Position numbers and translations under genes: made by a program. A DNA stretch of 64,000 nt from Loktanella sp. (GTDB taxonomy: Bacteria; Pseudomonadota; Alphaproteobacteria; Rhodobacterales; Rhodobacteraceae), in the NCBI GenBank assembly GCA_024686085.1, contig JAIBDT010000001.1, positions 1-64,000 on the forward strand. The letters are read 5' to 3'. Numbering within the stretch: the stretch's first letter is position 1; every line of letters starts with the position of its first letter. The notes under the pieces were generated by a model. It was not told the DNA's origin. It saw nothing but the letters and a program-made list of their open reading frames with translations, and made no database searches. Positions 1-7,987 of the stretch are shown piece after piece.

Positions 1-279
1 CAATACGCGGGCAGGGCGGTAGGCAATCTCGCGGGGGTTCTGACCACCGTTTGTGGCCCATTCGGAAAACGCCTTAATGTCGTCGACAGAAACGGAAAAG
101 CCGCCATCTTCGAAACGCAGCAGGTTCTCTAGAACCACTTTTAGCGCAGCTGGCAGTTTTGAGAAATCACCAAGGCCGGCGGCTTCAGCTGCGGCGATGG
201 AATAATAAGACACGGATTGTGACCCAACGGTCAGTTTCTTGCGAGTTTTGGCGGTATCGATGCCGACTGTAACGGTCAT
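1..279 (-). CDS. acnA: Aconitate hydratase AcnA, N-terminal 93 residues (cut by window edge)
   Basis: Not in the ORF track because it is open at the left edge. Reading the minus strand from ATG at 279 gives MTVTVGIDTAKTRKKL, then YYSIAAAEAAGLGDFSKLP, VLENLLRFEDGG and NPREIAYRPARVL. This is the characteristic N-terminus of the AcnA/IRP1 type of aconitase, which isomerises citrate and isocitrate in the TCA cycle using a 4Fe-4S cluster. The cluster cysteines and the rest of the roughly 900-residue protein lie outside the window. An AAGGG ribosome-binding site sits just upstream of the start. Identification rests on recognised family sequence. Confidence 0.93.
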   Translation of the reverse strand, partial: MTVTVGIDTAKTRKKLTVGSQSVSYYSIAAAEAAGLGDFSKLPAALKVVLENLLRFEDGGFSVSVDDIKAFSEWATNGGQNPREIAYRPARVL

Positions 280-517
280 TGGTTATCCCTTTCGAAGGCG
301 CTTGAAATTCAATTTAATAGGCTTTTGCCCCATGAATGGTCGTGGATCAAGGGGGTGACTTGCATTTTGTATACCATTGCACACCAAAAATTGCCAGATC
401 AACTTGGTGTCGTGGCAAAAAATGAAACATCCCATGAAATTGGCTCGCAATTCCTTGATTGGTCATTACAGCAAAATATCAATAGACCATAAATGGCAGC
501 ATCAAATTGGACAAATT

Positions 518-1216
518 ATGCGACATTTTTTCATGGCAATGGCGATGATCGGGGCAACACTCGGCAGCGTCGCGCAGGCGCAGGACGATAAGGTCGTCGT
601 CGAGTTGTTTACATCTCAGGGATGCTCCTCTTGCCCGCCGGCCGATGCGTTGCTTGATGAACTGGCGGGGCGGAACGATGTGATCGCCTTGGCATTCCAT
701 GTTGATTACTGGGATTACTTAGGTTGGAAAGACACGTTTAGTTCGGCCAAGTTTACGGCGCGGCAAAATGGATATGCGCAAGCGGCCCATTCGCGCACAG
801 TCTACACGCCGCAAATGGTCGTCGGTGGTAGCGATCATATTATCGGGTCAAAGACGATGGAAGTCATGGACCAAATCGCCCGCCACCGTGGCGCGGACAA
901 GGTCGTGGGGTTGTCGGTTATGCGCAACGGAGACACGCTGCAAATCAAGGCCGAAGCGCGCAAGGCGGGGCTGGGGGCGATGACAGTGCAGCTGGTGCGT
1001 TACCATCCGCTTGAAGCAGTCGCGATACCGCGCGGCGAAAACGCAGGGAAAACCGTCCGCTATGTGAACATCGTGAAAGCGTGGGACACCATTGGACGTT
1101 GGAACGGGGCGGGGGTCTTCGAGATGTCGGAGCAAGTCGCTGGTAACGCGCCAGCAGTTGTGCTGATACAGCGCGCTGGCTTTGGTCCGATTGTTGCAGC
1201 TTACGAAGTAAAGTAA
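518..1216 (+). CDS. DUF1223 family exported thioredoxin-like protein
   Basis: The ORF is open from 377, but the ATG at 518 starts a typical signal peptide (MRHFFMAMAMIGATLGSVAQAQ), so I place the start there, giving 232 residues. After cleavage the protein begins VVELFTSQGCSSCPPAD, with a CSSC pair at about residues 36-39. This is the hallmark of the DUF1223 (PF06764) family, a thioredoxin-fold family of poorly known function in proteobacteria. It probably acts in the periplasm. Its stop codon abuts that of the convergent acyltransferase gene with no spacer. No strong Shine-Dalgarno is visible before 518, so the exact start is uncertain. Confidence 0.8.
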   Translation: MRHFFMAMAMIGATLGSVAQAQDDKVVVELFTSQGCSSCPPADALLDELAGRNDVIALAFHVDYWDYLGWKDTFSSAKFTARQNGYAQAAHSRTVYTPQMVVGGSDHIIGSKTMEVMDQIARHRGADKVVGLSVMRNGDTLQIKAEARKAGLGAMTVQLVRYHPLEAVAIPRGENAGKTVRYVNIVKAWDTIGRWNGAGVFEMSEQVAGNAPAVVLIQRAGFGPIVAAYEVK

Positions 1217-2092
1217 CTACATTTTCCAACGGCGATGCACCCAGAACCACTGTTCTGGGGTGTCATGGACCATCGCACCCAGCCGGTCCGACATTTCCTG
1301 CATCATCGCTTGGGGTGCATCAGAGGCGATCGGGGATTCGACAGTAATCTCAAAACCAAAACCATCCGATGTACGGCGTCCAAAGTATGGCACAACCAAT
1401 GCGTCAAATTTCAGCGCAAGATCAGCAGCAGATGTTGCTGTGTTGGCAGGGCGTCCAAGAAAATCGATAGGTTGACCCGCGCTTGCGGCCACATCAAATA
1501 GTAGTGTTCCCATGCCGCCGGCCTTGAGGTGACGCGCAAACCCGATTGTGCCACGCTTGCCCTGCGCAAAGACAGGACCGCCCCAAGATGTCATTGTTTT
1601 AGCGTAGTGATCGTTGAAATAAGGGTTGGTCATCGGGCGATAGAGGCCACCGACATCATATCCCATATGGGTCAACACATGGCGCGGGGCCTCGTGATTG
1701 CCGAAATGTCCGGTGACAAAAATAACTGGACGACCATTCGCCTTAGCCTTTGCAATCGCGTTAAGTCCGTCGCCAGTCGGTTTTGTACTTTTTAGCCGCG
1801 CACTAAGTTCCTGCCAGCTATAATTCTCAATCAACGTGCGACCAAAGTTGTCACAGAAGCCATCCGCGACTTCGCGCCGCCGATCAACTGTCATTTGCGG
1901 ATAAATCATTGCAAGGTTTTCGTCAGCGCGGCGACGATATCCAGCCAAAGGGCCTATTGCACGGCGCAGCGTCGCCCCCATAAAACGCACGCGGCGCTCG
2001 TAAGGCATACGCATCGTTGCGCCAATCAATCCACGCAAAACGCGGTCGGCGATCCGGTCTGAAGTGCTACCTGTTGGTGTTTGATCTGACAT
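1217..2092 (-). CDS. Lysophospholipid/lipid A acyltransferase (LpxL/HtrB family)
   Basis: A 291-residue protein of the bacterial lipid A acyltransferase family (PF03279), which transfers an acyl chain from acyl-ACP to a lipid A precursor at the inner membrane. The catalytic HX4E motif is visible as TGHFGNHEAPR (H129, E134). Upstream lies the RRRADENLAMIYPQM helix typical of the family. The usual N-terminal membrane anchor is weak here (residues about 15-55, amphipathic). Which acyl position it serves, and whether it is instead a general lysophospholipid acyltransferase, cannot be read from the sequence. It is convergent with the DUF1223 gene. Confidence 0.82.
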   Translation of the reverse strand: MSDQTPTGSTSDRIADRVLRGLIGATMRMPYERRVRFMGATLRRAIGPLAGYRRRADENLAMIYPQMTVDRRREVADGFCDNFGRTLIENYSWQELSARLKSTKPTGDGLNAIAKAKANGRPVIFVTGHFGNHEAPRHVLTHMGYDVGGLYRPMTNPYFNDHYAKTMTSWGGPVFAQGKRGTIGFARHLKAGGMGTLLFDVAASAGQPIDFLGRPANTATSAADLALKFDALVVPYFGRRTSDGFGFEITVESPIASDAPQAMMQEMSDRLGAMVHDTPEQWFWVHRRWKM

Positions 2093-2177
2093 AATGACTG
2101 ACAGATACGGGGCTGCGGAGGATCAGACAAGTGCGCGTTGCAATTGCAAGCAAAGGGCAATTCGCCGAACGGTGGAG

Positions 2178-3230
2178 TTATGATTCGTCTTCTTCGTCCT
2201 CCGAAACCAGTGTAATGGCGCCGCTATCTACCAGCTCCCTGATTGCGGACGACAGGTCACGCATCGCCTCTTCCGCTACTTTGGCTTTAACCGCACCTTT
2301 TTCGGCTGCGTCTTCGCGAATCTGACCGGCCATGCGTTGCGAGATATTAGCGAGGATAAACTCTGCACTGGCCACAAAGGCCTCGTCGCCGGTCAAACCG
2401 GCTGCAATGGCGGTGGACAACACGTCCGCATCAACGCCACGAATACATGCAGGGACATCTGTCGGGACCAAGCGGGCAGGGATATCTTTGAACGTAAAGA
2501 TCGCTTTGCGCACATTGTCGGCGAAAACGGGGTCATCCGTTCCCAATCCCTCTAGGACGTTTTCGCGGGTTAACGCAGGGCTGGAGTTCAAAATCGCACC
2601 CACGCGCGCAACGGGCGCTTTATCAAATGCGACGACCTTCTTAGTGCAATATTCCTTGACCAATCCCGCACCAATGCGTCGCACCGCGTCCGGCGCAATT
2701 TTTTCCGTTAACGATATTGAATAGGTAATGCGGCGTGCCTGATCGCCGGGCATTTTTTCCAAAACCAAAGCAGCCTTTACCACAGACAGTTTCGACAATG
2801 CGACTGCGGATACCTCTGGGCTTTCGCGGCTCATGATAGATAATAAAGTTTCATCAGGTAAGGCCAATATCATCGGCCATGGATCACCGTTTTTGGCGCT
2901 GCTCATCTCGGCACGCAAACGATTCGCTAATTCGGGCGACAGGTGGGACGACAACGCCTCGATGGCACCATCAGCCCCACCCGGCGACGAGAGGCCAATA
3001 GCGCCCAAATCACGGGCAAATTCTTCTGCGACTTGGTGGACGGTTTCGCGGTCGACGGGTCTGATCGCACCCAGTTCGCGCGCAAGTAATATCTGCATTT
3101 CCTCAGGAAGCTGGGACAATTGCAACTTGCCCCCGTCGCCGATGAGCAACTGTACAATCATCGCGGCCTTACGCTTGCGCGATAGGCGTGGCGTGCGGTC
3201 ACTTAACGGGGCGAGAGTAGATGCTTCCAT
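2178..3230 (-). CDS. fliG: Flagellar motor switch protein FliG (stand-alone gene)
   Basis: 350 residues, matching FliG length. The N-terminal domain contains RKRKAAMIVQLLIGDGG; the middle domain contains ESPEVSAVALSKLSVVKAALVLEKMPGDQARRI, the position of the EHPQ-type armadillo motif; and the C-terminal torque domain carries FTFKDIPARLVPTDVP and ends in an acidic tail. FliG is the rotor-side component of the flagellar C ring that interacts with MotA and FliM. No other flagellar gene is near it, whereas fliG usually sits with fliF/fliH. It lies 49 bp downstream of the HTH-less LuxR gene on the same strand, so the two could be co-transcribed. Confidence 0.8.
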   Translation of the reverse strand: MEASTLAPLSDRTPRLSRKRKAAMIVQLLIGDGGKLQLSQLPEEMQILLARELGAIRPVDRETVHQVAEEFARDLGAIGLSSPGGADGAIEALSSHLSPELANRLRAEMSSAKNGDPWPMILALPDETLLSIMSRESPEVSAVALSKLSVVKAALVLEKMPGDQARRITYSISLTEKIAPDAVRRIGAGLVKEYCTKKVVAFDKAPVARVGAILNSSPALTRENVLEGLGTDDPVFADNVRKAIFTFKDIPARLVPTDVPACIRGVDADVLSTAIAAGLTGDEAFVASAEFILANISQRMAGQIREDAAEKGAVKAKVAEEAMRDLSSAIRELVDSGAITLVSEDEEDES

Positions 3231-3279
3231 GCCGGCGTTTTTGGCATGAAAGTGCTAAACAAAGGATGAACAAACCCGT

Positions 3280-3765
3280 TCAAGTATGGGTAAATTGCAC
3301 CGACATTGTGCGCAACGCAGCGGCAGTCTCGGGGGATAGGGTCTTCATATCTGTTGTTGCACGATGCAACATTTCCAGCTTTTCCAAAAACATAGCACGT
3401 TCAGCATCGGTGAAGTCGCGATCTGCGCGTGCAAAACTGCCAATACTACGGCTCTCGTTTGCGCCTGTTGCGCAGGTCGCCCCAAATTTCAGGCCAAATT
3501 CGGCGGCTTTATTCAACACGCCAGCTGAGTCGGAGTCACGTAGGTCAGTCCAATTGACCGCACCATCATTCTCAAAGCCCCATGCGACAATCGGATCAGA
3601 TAGAACCAGGCTGTTTTGCGAATAGTAATCTAGCCAATCTTTGGGGTAGGTCTGGAACAAAAAGCTGGGCGTGGTAAAGCGCACATGGAACGCAAGGGCA
3701 AAGCCACCTGACGCGGTCTCTTTTAAATCTGACAGAGTGTTACGAACTTCTAGCTGCGCTGCCAT
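3280..3765 (-). CDS. LuxR-type autoinducer-binding domain protein lacking the HTH
   Basis: 161 residues that align along their length with the N-terminal ligand-binding domain of the adjacent full LuxR. Compare DWLDYYSQN with EWVDHYTQN, and GSFARADRDFTDAE with GSFARSDREFTELE. The reading frame stops about 20 residues after the domain, at the point where the neighbour begins its HTH (KTLSPETAAALRTM versus KNLTMAELEALGMV). It therefore has no DNA-binding helix-turn-helix. Its start is divergent from luxR across 137 bp. By analogy with truncated LuxR proteins such as TrlR it may titrate autoinducer or form inactive heterodimers; that role is inference. AAGAGA precedes the ATG as a plausible ribosome-binding site. 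Confidence 0.78.
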   Translation of the reverse strand: MAAQLEVRNTLSDLKETASGGFALAFHVRFTTPSFLFQTYPKDWLDYYSQNSLVLSDPIVAWGFENDGAVNWTDLRDSDSAGVLNKAAEFGLKFGATCATGANESRSIGSFARADRDFTDAERAMFLEKLEMLHRATTDMKTLSPETAAALRTMSVQFTHT

Positions 3766-3902
3766 AAAGATAGTCTCTTTCTAGTTGCCAAAATTGACCC
3801 AAACGTAATACTAGTACAGGAACCCTACGATCACAAATCTAGGGAAATTTTGCGAGATGCAACATATGTTTTTGTATAGTCTATCGCGAAGATAGAGACG
3901 AG
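3766..3902. promoter_or_regulatory. Shared divergent promoter region, HTH-less luxR / luxR
   Basis: 137 bp between two divergent starts. It holds a small inverted repeat TCTATC-GCGAA-GATAGA a few bases before the luxR start. No classical 20-bp lux box is recognisable by eye. Promoter assignment is from position only. Confidence 0.4.
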
Positions 3903-4508
3903 ATGCAGCAAGTCGAACCACAAGATGTGCAGGCCCTCGCACCTGCTGGGCACTATATTGCTTTGCGAATAGGATTCGCGTTTCCTGTGGAAGAAGTGAA
4001 TGAATTGCCACCGGAGTGGGTCGATCACTACACACAAAATCGCTATATGTTGTTTGATCCCATTATCCGCTGGGCTTACGGCAACGTCGGTATGGCCCGC
4101 TGGGGTGAATTGTCTGAGGAAGATCCGCGCAAAGTGATTGCACAGGCGCAGACTTTCGGCCTGCGGTATGGGGCCGTGATTTCGGTTTTTGACGGAAATG
4201 AAGAAGGGCAGCGATCTTTTGGATCGTTCGCGCGAAGCGACCGTGAATTCACCGAATTAGAGATGCGCGTTCTGCAAGCCTATGTTTCGCGGCGGCATTT
4301 TGAAATGGCACCACCCAAGAACTTGACTATGGCGGAACTCGAAGCGCTGGGAATGGTGCGAGACGGGAAGCGTTTAAAGCAAGTTGCACATGAATTGTGT
4401 GTCTCCGAAGGGGCGGTCAAACAGCGGCTTAAGAACGCCAAACTAAAGCTCGGGGCAAAGACAGGATCTCAGGCGGCGGCGATGGCTGCACAATATGGCC
4501 TGATTTAA
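3903..4508 (+). CDS. LuxR family quorum-sensing transcriptional regulator
   Basis: 201 residues with an N-terminal autoinducer-binding domain (PF03472; DHYTQNRYMLFDPIIRWAYG, about residues 35-60, with the conserved W/Y/D pocket residues) and a C-terminal LuxR HTH (LKQVAHELCVSEGAVKQRLKNAKLKLG, about residues 158-185). It would bind an acyl-homoserine lactone and control transcription. luxI follows 126 bp downstream on the same strand, the usual cognate arrangement. In Rhodobacter capsulatus the GtaR/GtaI pair influences gene transfer agent production; a GTA cluster lies 20 kb away here, but any link is inference. Confidence 0.9.
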   Translation: MQQVEPQDVQALAPAGHYIALRIGFAFPVEEVNELPPEWVDHYTQNRYMLFDPIIRWAYGNVGMARWGELSEEDPRKVIAQAQTFGLRYGAVISVFDGNEEGQRSFGSFARSDREFTELEMRVLQAYVSRRHFEMAPPKNLTMAELEALGMVRDGKRLKQVAHELCVSEGAVKQRLKNAKLKLGAKTGSQAAAMAAQYGLI

Positions 4509-4634
4509 GTCAATTCGTTAATCAAAAGTTAAAATGTGAAACGTAAATTCTTCCTTAATGAGGGAGGGTGCCGTTCTGTTGTGACACTTTTAGGCTGCAA
4601 TGGTATCCATAACTCGCCAATAGGGGGAGCTATC

Positions 4635-5288
4635 ATGGAACACATCACATTTAATCTGGCGCAAATGCACCTATACGGAACGGCCTTTTATGACTTCTTG
4701 GGACTGCGTAAGCGGTTCTTCGTGGACAATCTGGGCTGGGACATTCCACACGACGATCACGTAGAAATGGACCAATACGACAACCCGCGGGCGTATTATT
4801 CGCTTGTTTTGCGCGACGGTAAGGTGATCGGTGGCGCGCGGGCGATGGCGACAACAGCAAAATGGGGAACACATTCCTATATGTTGCGCGATGCGTTGAA
4901 GGGAAAACTGATCGATATTCCATGCAGCATCATCTCAGAGGATATTCAAACTAATGACATGTGGGAATGCACCCGTTTGGTGATGTCTGACGACGTGGAC
5001 ACGCATGCAGATAGATCGGCTTGCTTGGGGATGATCGTGCAGGGCCTGGTAGATGTAGCCGCCGAAAACGGCGCATCAAGCCTCATGTCGCTTTCGCCAT
5101 TGGCGCTGATGCGGGCTTTGCGCCAGTTGGGGTTTGATGCCACGCGCATTGGCGAGCCCTATCTGAACGAGGGGGATGGGCGGCGCTATGCGGTGTTGTC
5201 GATGCCGGCCAAGCGGACGATGCCACACATGCCGCGGGCAACGCACCGGACGCAGCCAATGCCGCTGCATGCGCCATCGGTGGTTTAG
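4635..5288 (+). CDS. Acyl-homoserine-lactone synthase (LuxI family)
   Basis: 217 residues from the ATG at 4635, which is preceded by AGGGGGAG; the track's longer start at 4536 has no such site. LuxI-family features are RKRFFVDNLGWDIP (the R..F...L.W motif near residue 25), the acidic catalytic region HVEMDQYDNPRAYY, GKVIGGARAM, and WECTRLVMSDD, the E.TR core. The enzyme makes acyl-homoserine lactones from SAM and acyl-ACP. The C-terminal 20 residues are rich in Pro, Met and His and are not part of the core fold. Chain length cannot be predicted from sequence alone. Confidence 0.9.
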   Translation: MEHITFNLAQMHLYGTAFYDFLGLRKRFFVDNLGWDIPHDDHVEMDQYDNPRAYYSLVLRDGKVIGGARAMATTAKWGTHSYMLRDALKGKLIDIPCSIISEDIQTNDMWECTRLVMSDDVDTHADRSACLGMIVQGLVDVAAENGASSLMSLSPLALMRALRQLGFDATRIGEPYLNEGDGRRYAVLSMPAKRTMPHMPRATHRTQPMPLHAPSVV

Positions 5289-5293
5289 AAAAA

Positions 5294-5320
5294 TGGCCTG
5301 ACGCCTCTCGCGTCAGGCCA
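5294..5320 (-). terminator. Intrinsic terminator of purB
   Basis: Perfect 10-bp stem TGGCCTGACG / CGTCAGGCCA with a 7-base loop. On the minus strand it is followed by a run of T, so it ends purB transcription. It may also serve convergent luxI. Confidence 0.85.
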
Positions 5321-5328
5321 CGTCAGTC

Positions 5329-6636
5329 TTAGACGTCTCCAAACACGCGGCGGAAAATCGTATCAACATGCTTGGTATGATAGGCCAGATCGAATTTCTC
5401 TTCGATCTCTTCAGCAGACAGCGCTTTGCGGACGTCTTCGTCTGCCAATAGCTCTGTCTTAAAATCAGCGTTATTATCCCAGACTTTCAACGCGTTACGC
5501 TGTACGTAACGGTAGCTATCCTCACGGCTCACACCCGCTTGGGTCAAGGCAAGCAGCACACGCTGGGACATGATCAACCCGCGGAACTGGTGCATATTCT
5601 TCAGCATGTTCTCGGGGTAAATAATCATCTTTTCAACAACACCTGCCAAACGGTTCAACGCAAAATCAAGCGTGATCGTTGTGTCTGGGCCAATAGTGCG
5701 CTCAACGGAAGAATGCGAAATATCGCGCTCGTGCCAAAGGGCCACGTTTTCCATCGCAGGGATCACAGACATCCGGACCAAACGGGCCAGACCCGTCAGG
5801 TTTTCAGTCAGGATCGGGTTCTTCTTGTGCGGCATTGCTGACGAGCCCTTTTGGCCCACCGCGAAATACTCGGCACCTTCCAACACTTCGGTACGCTGCA
5901 TGTGACGGATTTCAGTCGCGACGTTTTCAATTGAAGACGCAATCACGCCCAAGGTCGCAAAGAACATTGCGTGACGGTCGCGTGGGATCACTTGTGTTGA
6001 AATCGGCTCTGGTGTCAGGCCAAGCTGTTCGCAGACATGTTCCTCAACACGTGGGTCAACGTTTGCAAATGTGCCAACAGCACCCGAAATCGCACCCGTC
6101 GCGATCTCGGCACGGGCATTGATCAAACGGGCGCGGTTGCGATCCATCTCAGCGTAGAAACGCGCAAAGGTCAGACCCATTGTGGTGGGTTCCGCGTGAA
6201 TGCCATGGCTGCGACCAATTCGTGGGGTGTCTTTGTGTTCCATCGCGCGAGTCTTCAACGCAGCCAGCAAACGGTCCATATCCGCCAACAGCAAGTCAGC
6301 AGCGCGGACAAATTGCAGGTTTGTGCAGGTGTCCAGAACGTCAGAAGACGTCATGCCTTGGTGCACAAAACGGGCTTCGTCCGATCCGACATGTTCGGCC
6401 AGATGCGTCAAGAACGCGATCACGTCATGCTTGGTGACCGCTTCAATCTCGTCAATGCGCGCGACGTCAAACTCGACATCCTTGGCTTTCCAAACCGCGT
6501 CCGCATTCTCGCGCGGGATTACACCCAGATCGGCCATCGCATCACAGGCATGGGCCTCGATCTCATACCAGATTTTGAACTTTGTCTCCGGAGACCAAAT
6601 AGCAACCATTTCGGGGCGGGAATAACGCGGGATCAT
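5329..6636 (-). CDS. purB: Adenylosuccinate lyase PurB
   Basis: 435 residues, normal for the family. It carries the fumarase/aspartase superfamily signature GSSAMPHKKNP, HGMTSSDVLDT near residue 90, and GRSHGIHAEP with the catalytic histidine region. It cleaves SAICAR and adenylosuccinate, releasing fumarate, in de novo purine and AMP synthesis in the cytoplasm. It begins MIPRYSRPEMVAIWSPE, the standard alphaproteobacterial N-terminus. It is a single gene, ended by the hairpin at 5294. Confidence 0.96.
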   Translation of the reverse strand: MIPRYSRPEMVAIWSPETKFKIWYEIEAHACDAMADLGVIPRENADAVWKAKDVEFDVARIDEIEAVTKHDVIAFLTHLAEHVGSDEARFVHQGMTSSDVLDTCTNLQFVRAADLLLADMDRLLAALKTRAMEHKDTPRIGRSHGIHAEPTTMGLTFARFYAEMDRNRARLINARAEIATGAISGAVGTFANVDPRVEEHVCEQLGLTPEPISTQVIPRDRHAMFFATLGVIASSIENVATEIRHMQRTEVLEGAEYFAVGQKGSSAMPHKKNPILTENLTGLARLVRMSVIPAMENVALWHERDISHSSVERTIGPDTTITLDFALNRLAGVVEKMIIYPENMLKNMHQFRGLIMSQRVLLALTQAGVSREDSYRYVQRNALKVWDNNADFKTELLADEDVRKALSAEEIEEKFDLAYHTKHVDTIFRRVFGDV

Positions 6637-6709
6637 ATGGGCAGACCTTATGTTGTGATGGGGCAGATGTTCCCCTGCGTCATAAGGGGGTGGGGCATGG
6701 GCCTCAACC

Positions 6710-7921
6710 CTAAACCAACAGTGTCTCCACCCGCGAGCTATGTTCTAGCGTCTTATGCACAGGACATTTGTCGGCAATCACCAAAAGCTTGGCCCGCTCT
6801 TCATCGGTTAATTCTCCATCCAGATGGATGCGCCGTTCAAATACATCGACCTTGGTCGCACCCTTGGCTGCGGCATCCTCGGCGTGACTTTTGGCATGGC
6901 TGATATCAACGCGCACATGGGTCAGCGCCATCTTCTTGCGACGCGCATACATGCGGATCGTCATCGAGGTGCAAGCACCCAATGCCGCCGACAAAAATCC
7001 ATAAGGCGACATGCCCTTGTTGGTGCCGCCAAAGGCAACAGGCTCGTCCGCCAGCGCATGGTGATTGTCTCCAGAGCGGATATCTTGCAAGAACCCATCG
7101 GCATCGGCCTCAGTGACGCGCAATACGCCCTCTGGGATCGGATCATCAGCAACAACATCCACCTTTGGCAGATACTTGCGCGCCCAAGCGGCAATCACGT
7201 CTGCCGCATATTCGGCATCTTCAGGGCGCGAAATCAGATGGTCTGCGTCATCCAAGCTGACAAAGCTTTTCGGGTGCTTTGCGGCCATAAATATCGTGGC
7301 GGCATTATCCACACTGACAATCGCGTCGCGCGGCGCATGCAAGATCAAAAGTGCCGCGTGCAGTTTTGCAATCGCATCGGTCAGCGATTGCCTCGAAATA
7401 TCATCCACAAAGTCCTGTCCTATGCGGAATGGTCGCCCGCCAAGGTTCACTTCGGCCACGCCATGCGCCTTGATTGCGGGTAGGGCATCGGCAAAGTTAT
7501 GCACGACATGGGACGGATCAGCAGGTGCGCCAATCGTGACAACCGCTTTGATCCCTTTCAAGGCAGCCGTTGCTTTCAAAACCGCAGCACCACCCAGCGA
7601 ATGACCGACCATCAACGTGGGCGTCATGCCACGGGCGCAAAGTGCCTCATGTGCTGCCAGTAAGTCACTGACATTACTGGTAAAGCTGGTATTTTCGAAC
7701 TCGCCCTCGGAATGGCCCAATCCGGTAAAATCAAACCGCAGCACCGCATAACCCATTGTGGTCAGGCGGGCAGAGATACGGCGGGCAGCCGTAATGTCCT
7801 TTGAGCAGGTGAAGCAATGCGCAAAAATCGCCGTCGCCAAATGTGGGCCGTCAGGCATGTCCAGCAGCGCCGCCAACGCGTGATCGCCATGACCGTCAAA
7901 AGTAAACCGTTCCGTTTTCAT
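6710..7921 (-). CDS. Bifunctional alpha/beta hydrolase-OsmC fusion protein
   Basis: 403 residues in two domains. Residues about 1-255 are an alpha/beta hydrolase with nucleophile motif GHSLGG (S108) and a late DADHLI histidine region. Residues about 265-403 are an OsmC-like peroxiredoxin domain with the reactive cysteines in GACTSMTIRMYARRKKM and KCPVHKTLEHSS. This fusion is common in proteobacteria, and the combination suggests detoxification of organic hydroperoxides or thioesters; the natural substrate is not known. It is transcribed from the same strand as dddP, with 66 bp between them. Confidence 0.9.
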   Translation of the reverse strand: MKTERFTFDGHGDHALAALLDMPDGPHLATAIFAHCFTCSKDITAARRISARLTTMGYAVLRFDFTGLGHSEGEFENTSFTSNVSDLLAAHEALCARGMTPTLMVGHSLGGAAVLKATAALKGIKAVVTIGAPADPSHVVHNFADALPAIKAHGVAEVNLGGRPFRIGQDFVDDISRQSLTDAIAKLHAALLILHAPRDAIVSVDNAATIFMAAKHPKSFVSLDDADHLISRPEDAEYAADVIAAWARKYLPKVDVVADDPIPEGVLRVTEADADGFLQDIRSGDNHHALADEPVAFGGTNKGMSPYGFLSAALGACTSMTIRMYARRKKMALTHVRVDISHAKSHAEDAAAKGATKVDVFERRIHLDGELTDEERAKLLVIADKCPVHKTLEHSSRVETLLV

Positions 7922-7987
7922 ATTGTCACCCCGTTTGTTGCAACCAAACTGGCGACAACGGGCAAGGGACGCAATGCGCCTCGCGGA

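Noticed and set aside
3766-3902. lux box for LuxR binding
   Set aside because: Only a 6-bp inverted repeat near the luxR start is visible; it does not resemble a 20-bp lux box closely enough to claim.
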